From the NCBI GenBank assembly GCA_017472365.1, contig JAFUQN010000094.1, positions 1 to 41,580 on the forward strand: a stretch of DNA of 41,580 bases. The letters run 5' to 3'. Shown one piece after another: positions 17,365-24,578 of this stretch. The translations under genes were made by a program, and so were the position numbers. The first letter of the stretch is position 1; every line of letters starts with the position of its first letter. This DNA comes from Bacillota bacterium. GTDB lineage: Bacteria; Bacillota; Clostridia; Peptostreptococcales; Anaerovoracaceae. The notes below the pieces were generated by a model, which searched no databases, was not told the DNA's origin, and saw only the letters and a program-made list of their open reading frames with translations.

Positions 17365-18111
17365 ATGAGAGAAGAACGATATAAAGCCATATTGGAACTG
17401 TTGGAAAAACAGGAATTTGTCACTGTCGAGGAGCTGTGCGAACGGCTGGGAGCCAGCGTTGCCACCATTCGACGCGACTTGAACACGCTGGCCAGCCGGA
17501 AGAGTCTGATCCGAAGCCGCGGCGGCGCCATGAGGATCTCTGCCAGTCAGACGTCCATTCCGCTGACTTACCGCAGGGTATCGCAGATCAGCGCCAAGCT
17601 GTCCATCGCCCGGAAGGCAGCTGAATTCGTGAAAGAGAATTCCGTCATCTTTATCGACAGTTCTGCTACCGCCAATTATATCATAAATCACTTGAAAAAC
17701 CTCAATAATGTGATCATTGTGACCAATAGTCTGGAAGTGGCAGCCACCACGAAGAACATCAATGCCAAGACGTACTGTCTCTGCGGGAGCATCAACGGAA
17801 ACTCTGCATCGGTGGGAGGTTATCTGGCGGTGGAAAGTGCCGGATTCTTCAATATCGATACGTTTTTCTTTTCGGCTTACGGCCTGGATTCCAATGGAAA
17901 TATCGTGGAAGCGTATGATGACGAAATCGAGTTGAAAGAGCTTCTGCTGAACAATTCCAGATGCAGCGTGTTTCTTTGTGATCGAAGTAAAATTGACAAA
18001 AGGGAGGCCTATGTCCTCGGTTCGTTGTCGAAAGTGGATTATATGATCACCAATGGCCAGCTTCCGGAATCGTACCCCCGCCCGAAGCAGGACGTGATCG
18101 TTGTAGAATAG
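17365..18111 (+). CDS. DeoR-family transcriptional regulator 1
   Basis: A 248-residue repressor. N-terminal DeoR winged HTH (about 6-58): RYKAILELLEKQEFVTVEELCERLGASVATIRRDLNTL followed by IRSRGGAM, the family hallmark. The C-terminal effector domain (75-230) has the sugar-phosphate isomerase-like fold, with FIDSSATANYI, VTNSLEVA and VFLCDRSKID. DeoR members normally respond to phosphorylated sugars. The start has AAAGGAG; it is divergent from the binding-protein gene, and a second DeoR gene follows after 21 bases. Confidence 0.92.
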   Translation: MREERYKAILELLEKQEFVTVEELCERLGASVATIRRDLNTLASRKSLIRSRGGAMRISASQTSIPLTYRRVSQISAKLSIARKAAEFVKENSVIFIDSSATANYIINHLKNLNNVIIVTNSLEVAATTKNINAKTYCLCGSINGNSASVGGYLAVESAGFFNIDTFFFSAYGLDSNGNIVEAYDDEIELKELLLNNSRCSVFLCDRSKIDKREAYVLGSLSKVDYMITNGQLPESYPRPKQDVIVVE

Positions 18112-18132
18112 TGTGGAAAGGACGGATGAACA

Positions 18133-18879
18133 ATGAACGACCAGTCCCGTCACAATGAAATTTTGAATATGCTTCGTTCCAGCGGGCCTATGTCGGCCCA
18201 GGATCTGAGCAAGAGCCTGTACATCAGTCTTTCCACGATTTACCGCGATCTTCGGGAAATGGAACAGAAGAAGATGATTATTCACAGCGCTGATGGAACA
18301 CTGGCTTTTCCGGGAGATAACCAGTATATCCCGGCCACATATAAGACCTGGCTCAACAGCGAAGCGAAGATTGCTTTGGCGAAGGAAGCGGTAAAGCTGA
18401 TTCCGGAGAGTGCGACAATCCATCTGGACTCCTCTTCCACGGTGTCCTTCATGGTGGATTTCATCGCCGGCCGAAAGGACATCACAGTTTTGACCAACAG
18501 CTTCTTCATCGCGCAAAAGCTGATCAAAGCAGAGATCCCGTCCTACTTCTGCGGAGGTCAGATCATCGACCAGTCCCAGACCTTCGGCGGCCGCATGGGT
18601 CGGTTCCTCATGAGTCATATGAATGTAGACTACATGTTTTTCTCGCCCCAGAGCATCAACGACAAGGGGATGATCTTCGACAGCGTGGAAAACGACAGCC
18701 GCCGTGATGCGCTGAAACATGCGAAGATCAGTGTCTGTCTCTGCGATAAGAGTAAGGTTGGTCAGACTTCATATTATCATGCGGCATCGATCCGCGATAT
18801 CGACTATTTCCTGACCGATGCGGATCTTCCCAAAACCTTCATAAAACCGAGGATCCAAACGATTCACGTGGACGTATGA
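18133..18879 (+). CDS. DeoR-family transcriptional regulator 2
   Basis: Exactly the same length (248) as its upstream neighbour and built the same way, but clearly diverged: HTH RHNEILNMLRSSGPMSAQDLSKSLYISLSTIYRDLREMEQKKMI, then an effector domain with HLDSSSTVSFM, TNSFFIAQKL and CLCDKSKVG. The wing motif IRSRGGA of the first copy is replaced here by IHSADGT, so its DNA contacts may differ. The pair looks like an old tandem duplication. Cotranscribed with regulator 1 (21-base gap, AAAGGACGG as ribosome binding site) and closed by a strong terminator. Confidence 0.9.
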   Translation: MNDQSRHNEILNMLRSSGPMSAQDLSKSLYISLSTIYRDLREMEQKKMIIHSADGTLAFPGDNQYIPATYKTWLNSEAKIALAKEAVKLIPESATIHLDSSSTVSFMVDFIAGRKDITVLTNSFFIAQKLIKAEIPSYFCGGQIIDQSQTFGGRMGRFLMSHMNVDYMFFSPQSINDKGMIFDSVENDSRRDALKHAKISVCLCDKSKVGQTSYYHAASIRDIDYFLTDADLPKTFIKPRIQTIHVDV

Positions 18880-18888
18880 CCAAAGAAA

Positions 18889-18925
18889 AAAGGAGCTTCT
18901 CATAAGAGAGGCTCCTTTGGTGTTT
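18889..18925. terminator. Bidirectional intrinsic terminator
   Basis: 13-bp stem (18889-18901 with 18906-18918, one G-U pair) with tetraloop ATAA. T-rich sequence follows on the plus strand (TGTTTTTGTT), and six T residues on the minus strand. It sits between the convergent DeoR and SpoIIE-type genes. Confidence 0.9.
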
Positions 18926-18929
18926 TTGT

Positions 18930-21725
18930 TTAGATATTCATCCGCATGGTGAGAACATTCCAACCGTCGGTATGTTCATATTCCACGCTGTCCATCATCT
19001 TCTTGACCATGAAGACACCCAGTCCGCCGATTTCACGGTCCTCTGCGGAAGAGGTGATATCGGGATCGTCGTTTTCCAGAGGATTGTAGGGTTTCCCGTT
19101 GTCGCGGAAAATCAGAGATAGCGTGGTTTTTTTAATGTCACAATGGACGGAAGCGGATTCGGCGCCGCTGTAACGGACAATGTTGGAATAGATCTCGTCG
19201 GTGGCGATCTTGATGCGGTTTGCGACCTTCATCGGAACTTCCAGTTTTTCCAGCTGGGATTCCAGGAAGTCAGTCACATAGGAGACAGAAGCCATATCGG
19301 GCGATACGGTCAGCGTCCCTCCATTCTTCAGGAAGTGGAGTTTGAAGGCCAGCATAGTGATGTCATCGAACTGATCGGCCTCACCGGCAAACACATCCAC
19401 GTCGGCATGGACCGCTTTGCAGAGGCTGGTCACATCAGACGTGCGGTTGTTGTTCAGAACGTCCAGGAGACGGGCTTCACCGTACAGCTGGTTATTCACA
19501 TCCTGTGCTTCCGTAACACCGTCGGTGTACAGATAGATCTGATCACCGGGGAAAAGTTGCAGTTCGTGCTTTTTATATTTGATGCCTTCCATACCGGCCA
19601 GGATGAAATTGGGACGGGTCCGCAGATATTCAAAGGTTCCATCCTTCCGGCAAATGACCGGAGGATTGTGACCTGCGTTGGCATAGCTCAGAAGGCCTGT
19701 TTTCAGATCCAGATATCCCATCCAGGCGGTGACGAACATGCCGGCATCGTTGCCCTCGCAGAGCTTGGCATTGGCGCGGGTAAAGGCATCGTTGACTTCC
19801 ATTCCGCTTTCTGCAAAGTCTTTGATCAGCGTCTTGGCTGTCATCATGAACATGGCTGCGGGAATTCCCTTTCCGGAAACGTCAGCGATCAGGAAGGCGA
19901 TGCGGTCGTCGTTCAGAAGGTAAAAATCGTAGAAGTCGCCGCCAACTTCTTTAGCGGTATCCATCGATGCAAAAATCTCAAAATCTTTTCTGTGTGGATA
20001 CGGCGGGAATACGGAAGGCAAAGCGGAATGTTGAATCGACTTGGCAAATTCCAGCTCCTTATCGATGCGGGCTTCCGCCTCACTGATGTAACGCTTCAGT
20101 GTGACAACAGTGGAGTTGATGTCGTCCGACAAAGAGGCGAATTCTTCGTTGGAACGGACATTGACCGTGACGTCCAGATTTCCCCCGGTGATTTTAGCCA
20201 GGGAACGGTTGATTTCGCGGATGTTGTCCACCACCAGACGCTTGATCAGGAAGTACACCAGTGCGAACAGAGATGCAAAGACGGTGATTTCCATGAACAT
20301 CAGGATATAGACCGCAATGTCACGGTTGAACATGGCTGCGCTCTGGGGCAGGGCCGTGATGATGTAGTACCCTTCAGCTTTGGTATATACACAGTATGTG
20401 TTTTCGCCGTATAGTTCGCCGATATAGCGGGTGTTTTCCGGAATCAGATCTGTGTCGATGGGTGTCAGCTGGATCGTACTTTCGCCAGACTTACCGCGGA
20501 CGACGTTCCAGTTTTCGTCGCAGATCACGATGTAGCCATCCTGACCGACATGACGGTAACGGACGGTATCCATGACTTGTGTCTGGATATCAGCCTGGAA
20601 CTGGACGGCATCGTATCCAATCTGGATAGCGCCGCCTTCGATGGCAACACCGGCATATTTTCTGGAGAGCGATGGATCAAAGCTGGTGGGCTGATAACTC
20701 TGAACGATCGACTTTGTCCCTTTCAAAAGGGGAATAAAAGTGGAAGACTGTTTTCCGCTGGCCATATCGTAGCCAAGGAAGTCCGGATAGGTCGTAGCGA
20801 TAATGATACCGTTTTTGTCGATCAGATTGATTTCTGCGATACCGTAGGTCTCTGCCATCTGAACCAGTTCTTCCGATGTGGTATCGATGGTCGTATGGAG
20901 AGCGATTTCCTTTGCGTTGTTCAAAATATTGCGGTCTGAAGCTTCGTTGATGTCGTTTCGGACGTCTTCCATGTTCAGAAGAAGCAGTTCATCGGCGCTG
21001 TTATTGGCCAGACGGTTCTGCAGCGTATACGTCAGAAAGCCGGTGCAGGCGAAGGCAATCAACACGCAGACAGCAAGCCAGCGTTGGAAAGTCTGGGAAA
21101 TGTTCTGCACATTTTCCGCTTTCCTCAGGTGTTCCTTTCCCAGACGGCTGATCACCAGGGCGGACAGCATTACGGAAAGACCATTGGCCGTGATCATGGG
21201 CATTGCACAGATCTTAACTACGGAAAAGGCCTGAGCGATATCGGAAATGTTGGTCAGGAATACCAGAAGCATATGCATGACTTCTGCGGTGATTCCCATG
21301 GCCAGACCATAGACCCAGGAAGGCTTTTTGTCATCCAGCATGTATTTGCGGACAGCTGCGCCGAGAAAACCGGCCAGAATCGTTCCCAGAGTACACGCCG
21401 TACGGGTATATATGTCTGCACCCCAATAAACAGCGAACCACCGCTCCATACCGCCAATGATCCCGGCGATAATTCCGGCAGGGCCGCCGAAGATCAATCC
21501 GGCAACCAGCGGAGCTGCATCACAGACATTCATAGGCACACCGCCGGAGGAAATGCTGAATTCGTTGGCAAAGATCGTCAGAACACCAAAAGCGAGGCCG
21601 ATGATCAGCTGACGTTTTTTATGGGGAAAGTCGAGAAACGACGGCTTTTTTTCCAAATGATAAAAGAACACAGCAAAAACGACCGGCAGCAGGGTAGCTG
21701 CGGCAAATTTCAAGAGGTTGAACAT
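18930..21725 (-). CDS. LytS-type sensor / SpoIIE phosphatase / RsbW-like kinase fusion
   Basis: A 931-residue membrane signalling protein. Order: 5-6 membrane helices of the 5TMR-LYT type (1-195, with PLVAGLIFGGPAGIIAGIIGG); helix 215-235; an extracytoplasmic Cache-like region 240-465; helix 470-495; HAMP about 495-550; a coiled linker; PP2C phosphatase of SpoIIE type 560-795 with GGDFYD (595-600), ADVSGKG (614-620), YTDGV (733-737) and FDDIT (786-790); and a GHKL ATPase 800-931 with DEIYSNIVRY (843-852), DNGKPYNP (875-882) and GGLGVFMVKKM (900-910). It thus joins an RsbU/SpoIIE-like phosphatase and an RsbW-like anti-sigma kinase in one chain. Last gene of the operon, with GGAGGT 5 bases before ATG; it follows the STAS gene, its probable substrate. 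Confidence 0.93.
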   Translation of the reverse strand: MFNLLKFAAATLLPVVFAVFFYHLEKKPSFLDFPHKKRQLIIGLAFGVLTIFANEFSISSGGVPMNVCDAAPLVAGLIFGGPAGIIAGIIGGMERWFAVYWGADIYTRTACTLGTILAGFLGAAVRKYMLDDKKPSWVYGLAMGITAEVMHMLLVFLTNISDIAQAFSVVKICAMPMITANGLSVMLSALVISRLGKEHLRKAENVQNISQTFQRWLAVCVLIAFACTGFLTYTLQNRLANNSADELLLLNMEDVRNDINEASDRNILNNAKEIALHTTIDTTSEELVQMAETYGIAEINLIDKNGIIIATTYPDFLGYDMASGKQSSTFIPLLKGTKSIVQSYQPTSFDPSLSRKYAGVAIEGGAIQIGYDAVQFQADIQTQVMDTVRYRHVGQDGYIVICDENWNVVRGKSGESTIQLTPIDTDLIPENTRYIGELYGENTYCVYTKAEGYYIITALPQSAAMFNRDIAVYILMFMEITVFASLFALVYFLIKRLVVDNIREINRSLAKITGGNLDVTVNVRSNEEFASLSDDINSTVVTLKRYISEAEARIDKELEFAKSIQHSALPSVFPPYPHRKDFEIFASMDTAKEVGGDFYDFYLLNDDRIAFLIADVSGKGIPAAMFMMTAKTLIKDFAESGMEVNDAFTRANAKLCEGNDAGMFVTAWMGYLDLKTGLLSYANAGHNPPVICRKDGTFEYLRTRPNFILAGMEGIKYKKHELQLFPGDQIYLYTDGVTEAQDVNNQLYGEARLLDVLNNNRTSDVTSLCKAVHADVDVFAGEADQFDDITMLAFKLHFLKNGGTLTVSPDMASVSYVTDFLESQLEKLEVPMKVANRIKIATDEIYSNIVRYSGAESASVHCDIKKTTLSLIFRDNGKPYNPLENDDPDITSSAEDREIGGLGVFMVKKMMDSVEYEHTDGWNVLTMRMNI

Positions 21726-21756
21726 GCGATACCTCCATATAAAATCAATGGAACTG

Positions 21757-22053
21757 TTATTCGATGGTCAGGATATCCACGAAACCGGTGATATCGAAGA
21801 CTTCCATGATGGTTTCATTGACGTGGATCAGCTTCATTTCGCCCTGAGCGTTCATGATTTTCTGCGCCTTCAAAATAACACGCAGACCGGCGGAAGATAC
21901 GTATTCCAAAGCTTCCAGGTCCAGAGTCAGTTCTTCGATTCCCGCCAGAGAAGCGTCGATGGCAGCTTCCAGTTCGGGCGCGGTGGTGGTATCCAGTCTT
22001 CCACCAATATTCATGGTCAGTACAGAACCATTTACGATTTTTTCAATAGTCAT
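21757..22053 (-). CDS. STAS-domain anti-anti-sigma factor (RsbV/SpoIIAA-like)
   Basis: A 98-residue single STAS domain. Start at ATG 22053 (MTIEKIVNG) with AAGGAGA 9 bases upstream; a TTG at 22062 is possible but lies inside that spacing. Seen: GRLDTTTAPELEAAI, LDLEALEYVSSAGLRVILKAQK, where the serine of SSAGL is the classical phosphorylation site, and a C-terminal FDITGFVDILTIE. It should be phosphorylated by the GHKL domain and dephosphorylated by the SpoIIE domain of the next gene product, 31 bases downstream. No sigma factor gene is in the window. Confidence 0.93.
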   Translation of the reverse strand: MTIEKIVNGSVLTMNIGGRLDTTTAPELEAAIDASLAGIEELTLDLEALEYVSSAGLRVILKAQKIMNAQGEMKLIHVNETIMEVFDITGFVDILTIE

Positions 22054-22086
22054 AATATGCAATCTCCTTTTCTATAAAACATAAGT

Positions 22087-23151
22087 TTATTCAGTGAGCG
22101 AATTGCAGGTGCGGAACAAGTGAGCTGCCTGACGGGCAGCACGTGCTTCGTCGTTGAAGGACATTTTCAGGAATTCAGCAGCCTGTTCTTCCGTGTATTT
22201 CTTATTGTAAAGCTCGGCACGGCATAAGAACCGCAGGCCCACATTGGAGGACAGGATATCTAACTCAGCCGCTTCCAGGGAATGTTTTGCCAGCGCCAGC
22301 GCCAGTTCCCAGTTGTCTTCCAGCATCTGGCTCAAGTCACCCAGCGTCTGTTTCTTCAGCCATTTCAGCTGGTGGATGTAAGGTTCCGGACTGATTTCGC
22401 TGATTTCCGCACCGCTGATTTCCGCAAGCTTCGCCATGAATTCCGTCATTCGGGAATTGGTAGCCACATATTCCTGAAGCGACAGCGTATCGATCAGTAC
22501 GTCGTGAGCCGTATTATTGGCGATTTTTTCACGGATTTCGCTGGTATAGGCGTGCATGGTGTTGCGGACGCGGACAAATTCGTCATCGGCCAGTTCCAAA
22601 AGACCGGCGATGCGGGAGAGCTCACGGCCAACCACTCGCGGAACACCGAATTCACTCTTGTAGCCCATGTCGTGATTGATGGCGGCCCAGGTATGCTGCA
22701 GGATCGTGCGAACCTGGATCTCAAAGTAGATACCGCAGATGTCGTCCGGGTATCCGGCATCATGGGGAAGAGCGCAGATATAGTGAACGGACAGATAGCC
22801 AAAGCTGTCGACACGGATCAGTGCTCTCTTGTCCTTGGAACGTTTGTGATCCACGTCAAAGGCCTGTTCGATCAGCTTTCCTACGCGGTCCACATCATCG
22901 GCAAAGTAACAGATGATACGTGCGCCGAGGATATCGGTCAGGTCTTCCAGTTTATGAAAACCCTCGCCCCGGAGATTCAGTTTTCCAATCAGGCTGGACT
23001 CGCTTTTTACACGGTGTTCGATCCCGAAAATTTCAATTCCGGATTCTTTGATCAGAGATTCGAGGCGCTGGTGAGCAGCATCCCCCATGGCAACGTAGCT
23101 GTTTCTACGCTTCCGGTATGTATCGACGATCATGCGGTCTTTCAGATTCAT
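22087..23151 (-). CDS. RelA/SpoT-domain (p)ppGpp synthetase, single-domain type
   Basis: A 354-residue protein with a synthetase domain in the first 200 residues and no HD hydrolase, ACT or TGS domain. Motifs: HRVKSESSLIGKL (H46, R47, K49), LTDILGARIICYFADDV (D73), SFGYLSVHYI (G118, Y119, H123), and FEIQVRTILQHTWAAINHDMGYKS (E144, Q146, R148, H160, Y164), all the pattern of an active synthetase. The C-terminal 150 residues are helical and unassigned; typical small alarmone synthetases are only 210-260 residues, so the tail is an added module. Ribosome binding site AAAGGAGGT, overlapping the end of the butyrate kinase gene (12-base gap). Confidence 0.9.
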   Translation of the reverse strand: MNLKDRMIVDTYRKRRNSYVAMGDAAHQRLESLIKESGIEIFGIEHRVKSESSLIGKLNLRGEGFHKLEDLTDILGARIICYFADDVDRVGKLIEQAFDVDHKRSKDKRALIRVDSFGYLSVHYICALPHDAGYPDDICGIYFEIQVRTILQHTWAAINHDMGYKSEFGVPRVVGRELSRIAGLLELADDEFVRVRNTMHAYTSEIREKIANNTAHDVLIDTLSLQEYVATNSRMTEFMAKLAEISGAEISEISPEPYIHQLKWLKKQTLGDLSQMLEDNWELALALAKHSLEAAELDILSSNVGLRFLCRAELYNKKYTEEQAAEFLKMSFNDEARAARQAAHLFRTCNSLTE

Positions 23152-23163
23152 GCAGTACCTCCT

Positions 23164-24231
23164 TTAATATGTCTTCAGTGCTTCCTCACCTTTCAGCCAG
23201 CGCATTCCGCTTTCGGCCAGGGACAGCATTTCGTTTTCGCCGGGATAGAGGACCACGGGCGCGATGAACTGAACACGGTCTTTGATCCAGTCGGTCAGGG
23301 TCTTGGAATAGGCCAGACTTCCGGTCAGAAGGATGGCATTGACGTCTCCTTTCAATGTGGCAGATGCTGCGCCGATTTCTCTCGAAACCTGGTACGCCAT
23401 GGCTTCGTAAACTTCGGCAGCATCCTGATCACCGTGGGAGATACGGTCTTCCACTTCCAGTCCGCTGTTGGTACCGAGATAAGCCATGATCCCGCCTTTA
23501 CCGTTGATCATCTTACGGACTTCCTTGTGGGAATAGTCTCCGCTGAAACACAGATCGATCAGGGCGCCCACGGGCAGCGTTCCGGCACGTTCCGGAGAGA
23601 AGGGACCATCGCCGTCCAGGCCATTGTTGGTATCGATGACTCGGCCGCGGCAATGAGCACCAACGGAGATTCCGCCGCCCAGGTGAGCCACGATCAGATT
23701 CAGGTCATCGTAGGAACGACCTACGGCCGCCGCGTAACGGCGGGCGGTTGCCTTCTGGTTTAAGGCGTGCATGGTGGATACCCGGGGAAGCAGCGGGTGG
23801 CCGCTGTAACGAGCCAGGTCGAAGAATTCGTCGGTTTTGACGGTATCAGCGGTGATGACGGGAAGGTCGTATTCCTGTCCCAGCTCATAGGCGATGAAAC
23901 AGCCGGTGTTGGAAATGTGTAATCCATACTTTTCCGATGCGATGTCATCCAGCATCTCCTTTGTGATGCGGTAGATTCCACCTTCGATGGGCTTACAGCA
24001 GCCGCCTCTGGCCACGATGCAGCTGAAATCCTTCAGATCGTAATCGTGGGAGGACAGGAATTTCAGGATGGCTTCTTTTCGGAACTCCTTCTGGTCCAGA
24101 GGACTGGGATACTGATTCAGCTGTTCCTGGGAATGGTGCAGAGATTCTCTGGCAACTTCCTGATAATCTTCATATACAGAAACCTTGGTGGAAGTGGAAC
24201 CAAGATTCATGATCAGCAATTTAAAACTCAT
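23164..24231 (-). CDS. buk: Butyrate kinase
   Basis: Transfers phosphate between butyryl phosphate and ADP, making ATP and butyrate (or the reverse with branched acids). It has 355 residues. Start at ATG 24231 (MSFKLLIMNLGSTSTK) with GAGGTG 6 bases upstream; an upstream in-frame ATG at 24249 is inside the promoter-proximal leader. Acetokinase-family blocks: NLGSTSTKVS, ARGGCCKPIEGG, HALNQKATAR, LGGGISVGAHCRGRVIDTNNGLDGDGPFSPERAGTLP, ILLTGSLAYSK and a terminal PGENEMLSLAESGMRWLKGEE. The usual partner phosphotransbutyrylase (ptb) is not in the window. First gene of a four-gene minus-strand operon. Confidence 0.95.
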   Translation of the reverse strand: MSFKLLIMNLGSTSTKVSVYEDYQEVARESLHHSQEQLNQYPSPLDQKEFRKEAILKFLSSHDYDLKDFSCIVARGGCCKPIEGGIYRITKEMLDDIASEKYGLHISNTGCFIAYELGQEYDLPVITADTVKTDEFFDLARYSGHPLLPRVSTMHALNQKATARRYAAAVGRSYDDLNLIVAHLGGGISVGAHCRGRVIDTNNGLDGDGPFSPERAGTLPVGALIDLCFSGDYSHKEVRKMINGKGGIMAYLGTNSGLEVEDRISHGDQDAAEVYEAMAYQVSREIGAASATLKGDVNAILLTGSLAYSKTLTDWIKDRVQFIAPVVLYPGENEMLSLAESGMRWLKGEEALKTY

Positions 24232-24281
24232 TGTTGTCACCTCGTGCATTATATTATGTTAGAAAAATTCTGACTAATGAC

Positions 24282-24310
24282 ATTGTATCACTTTCGATGA
24301 AATGTTACAA
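24282..24310 (-). promoter_or_regulatory. Promoter of the buk-STAS-SpoIIE operon
   Basis: Minus strand: -35 TTGTAA (24310-24305), 17-bp spacer, -10 TACAAT (24287-24282). It occupies the same DNA as the plus-strand promoter 24283-24311. Confidence 0.7.
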
Positions 24311-24311
24311 T
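24283..24311 (+). promoter_or_regulatory. Promoter of the ferredoxin-phzF genes, mirror image of the buk promoter
   Basis: -35 TTGTAT (24283-24288), 17-bp spacer, -10 TACAAT (24306-24311). Each -10 box doubles as the other strand's -35 box. Confidence 0.7.
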
Positions 24312-24336
24312 AACAGTAACGATCTGAGAAAGGAGC

Positions 24337-24353
24337 GCCGGCCCCGATCCGGC
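24337..24353 (+). repeat. GC hairpin between ribosome binding site and start codon
   Basis: GCCGG / CCGGC, 5-bp stem with 7-base loop. AAAGGAG (24329-24335) stands directly in front; the ferredoxin ATG is at 24364. Linear spacing is 28 bases, too long, but folding the hairpin would leave about 11. Confidence 0.5.
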
Positions 24354-24363
24354 ATAAAAAATT

Positions 24364-24537
24364 ATGAAAGTTAAGGTCAACGAAGAAAAGTGCCGTGCGT
24401 GCAAATACTGCATCCGCGTCTGTCCGGTCAAGGCCATCTCCATGGGACCCACCGGAAAAGCACAGATCGGACCGAAATGTGTGGGCTGCGGGTCCTGTGT
24501 GGATCTGTGCATGGTCGGTGCCATCGAGGAAGAATAA
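24364..24537 (+). CDS. 2x[4Fe-4S] ferredoxin
   Basis: A 57-residue bacterial-type ferredoxin, small and easily missed. Two cluster motifs with identical spacing: CRACKYCIRVCP (Cys10, 13, 16, 20) and CVGCGSCVDLCM (Cys39, 42, 45, 49); in the second the usual Pro after the last Cys is Met. An electron carrier of the cytoplasm; the partner is unknown, though a ferredoxin-nitroreductase lies 1 kb downstream. ATG 24364 is the only possible start, as TAA stands in frame 9 bases before. The ribosome binding site AAAGGAG is 28 bases upstream, separated by a GC hairpin. Cotranscribed with phzF (41-base gap). Confidence 0.92.
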   Translation: MKVKVNEEKCRACKYCIRVCPVKAISMGPTGKAQIGPKCVGCGSCVDLCMVGAIEEE

Positions 24538-24544
24538 GTGAGAG

Positions 24545-24559
24545 TGCGCGCTATGCGCA
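24545..24559. repeat. Short GC palindrome in front of phzF
   Basis: TGCGC-GCTAT-GCGCA, 5-bp stem, followed directly by the phzF ribosome binding site AGGAAAGG. Another of the intergenic GC palindromes of this window; it lacks the GCAACC module. Confidence 0.4.
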
Positions 24560-24578
24560 GGAAAGGACTGAAATATCC

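Noticed and set aside
17335-18720. Minus-strand open frame of about 460 codons opposite the DeoR genes
   Set aside because: It lies antisense to two clear DeoR regulators, has no ribosome binding site, and its sequence is His/Arg/Gln-rich without domain motifs.
19143-20414. Plus-strand open frame of about 420 codons opposite the SpoIIE-type gene
   Set aside because: Antisense to the well-supported PP2C/HATPase part; low-complexity His/Phe/Gln composition typical of shadows.
22282-23763. Plus-strand open frame of about 490 codons opposite the synthetase and butyrate kinase genes
   Set aside because: Antisense shadow across two genes with strong motifs and start signals; no recognisable protein motif.
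24337-24353. GC hairpin as intrinsic terminator
   Set aside because: It lies inside the leader between ribosome binding site and start codon and is followed by A residues, not T.
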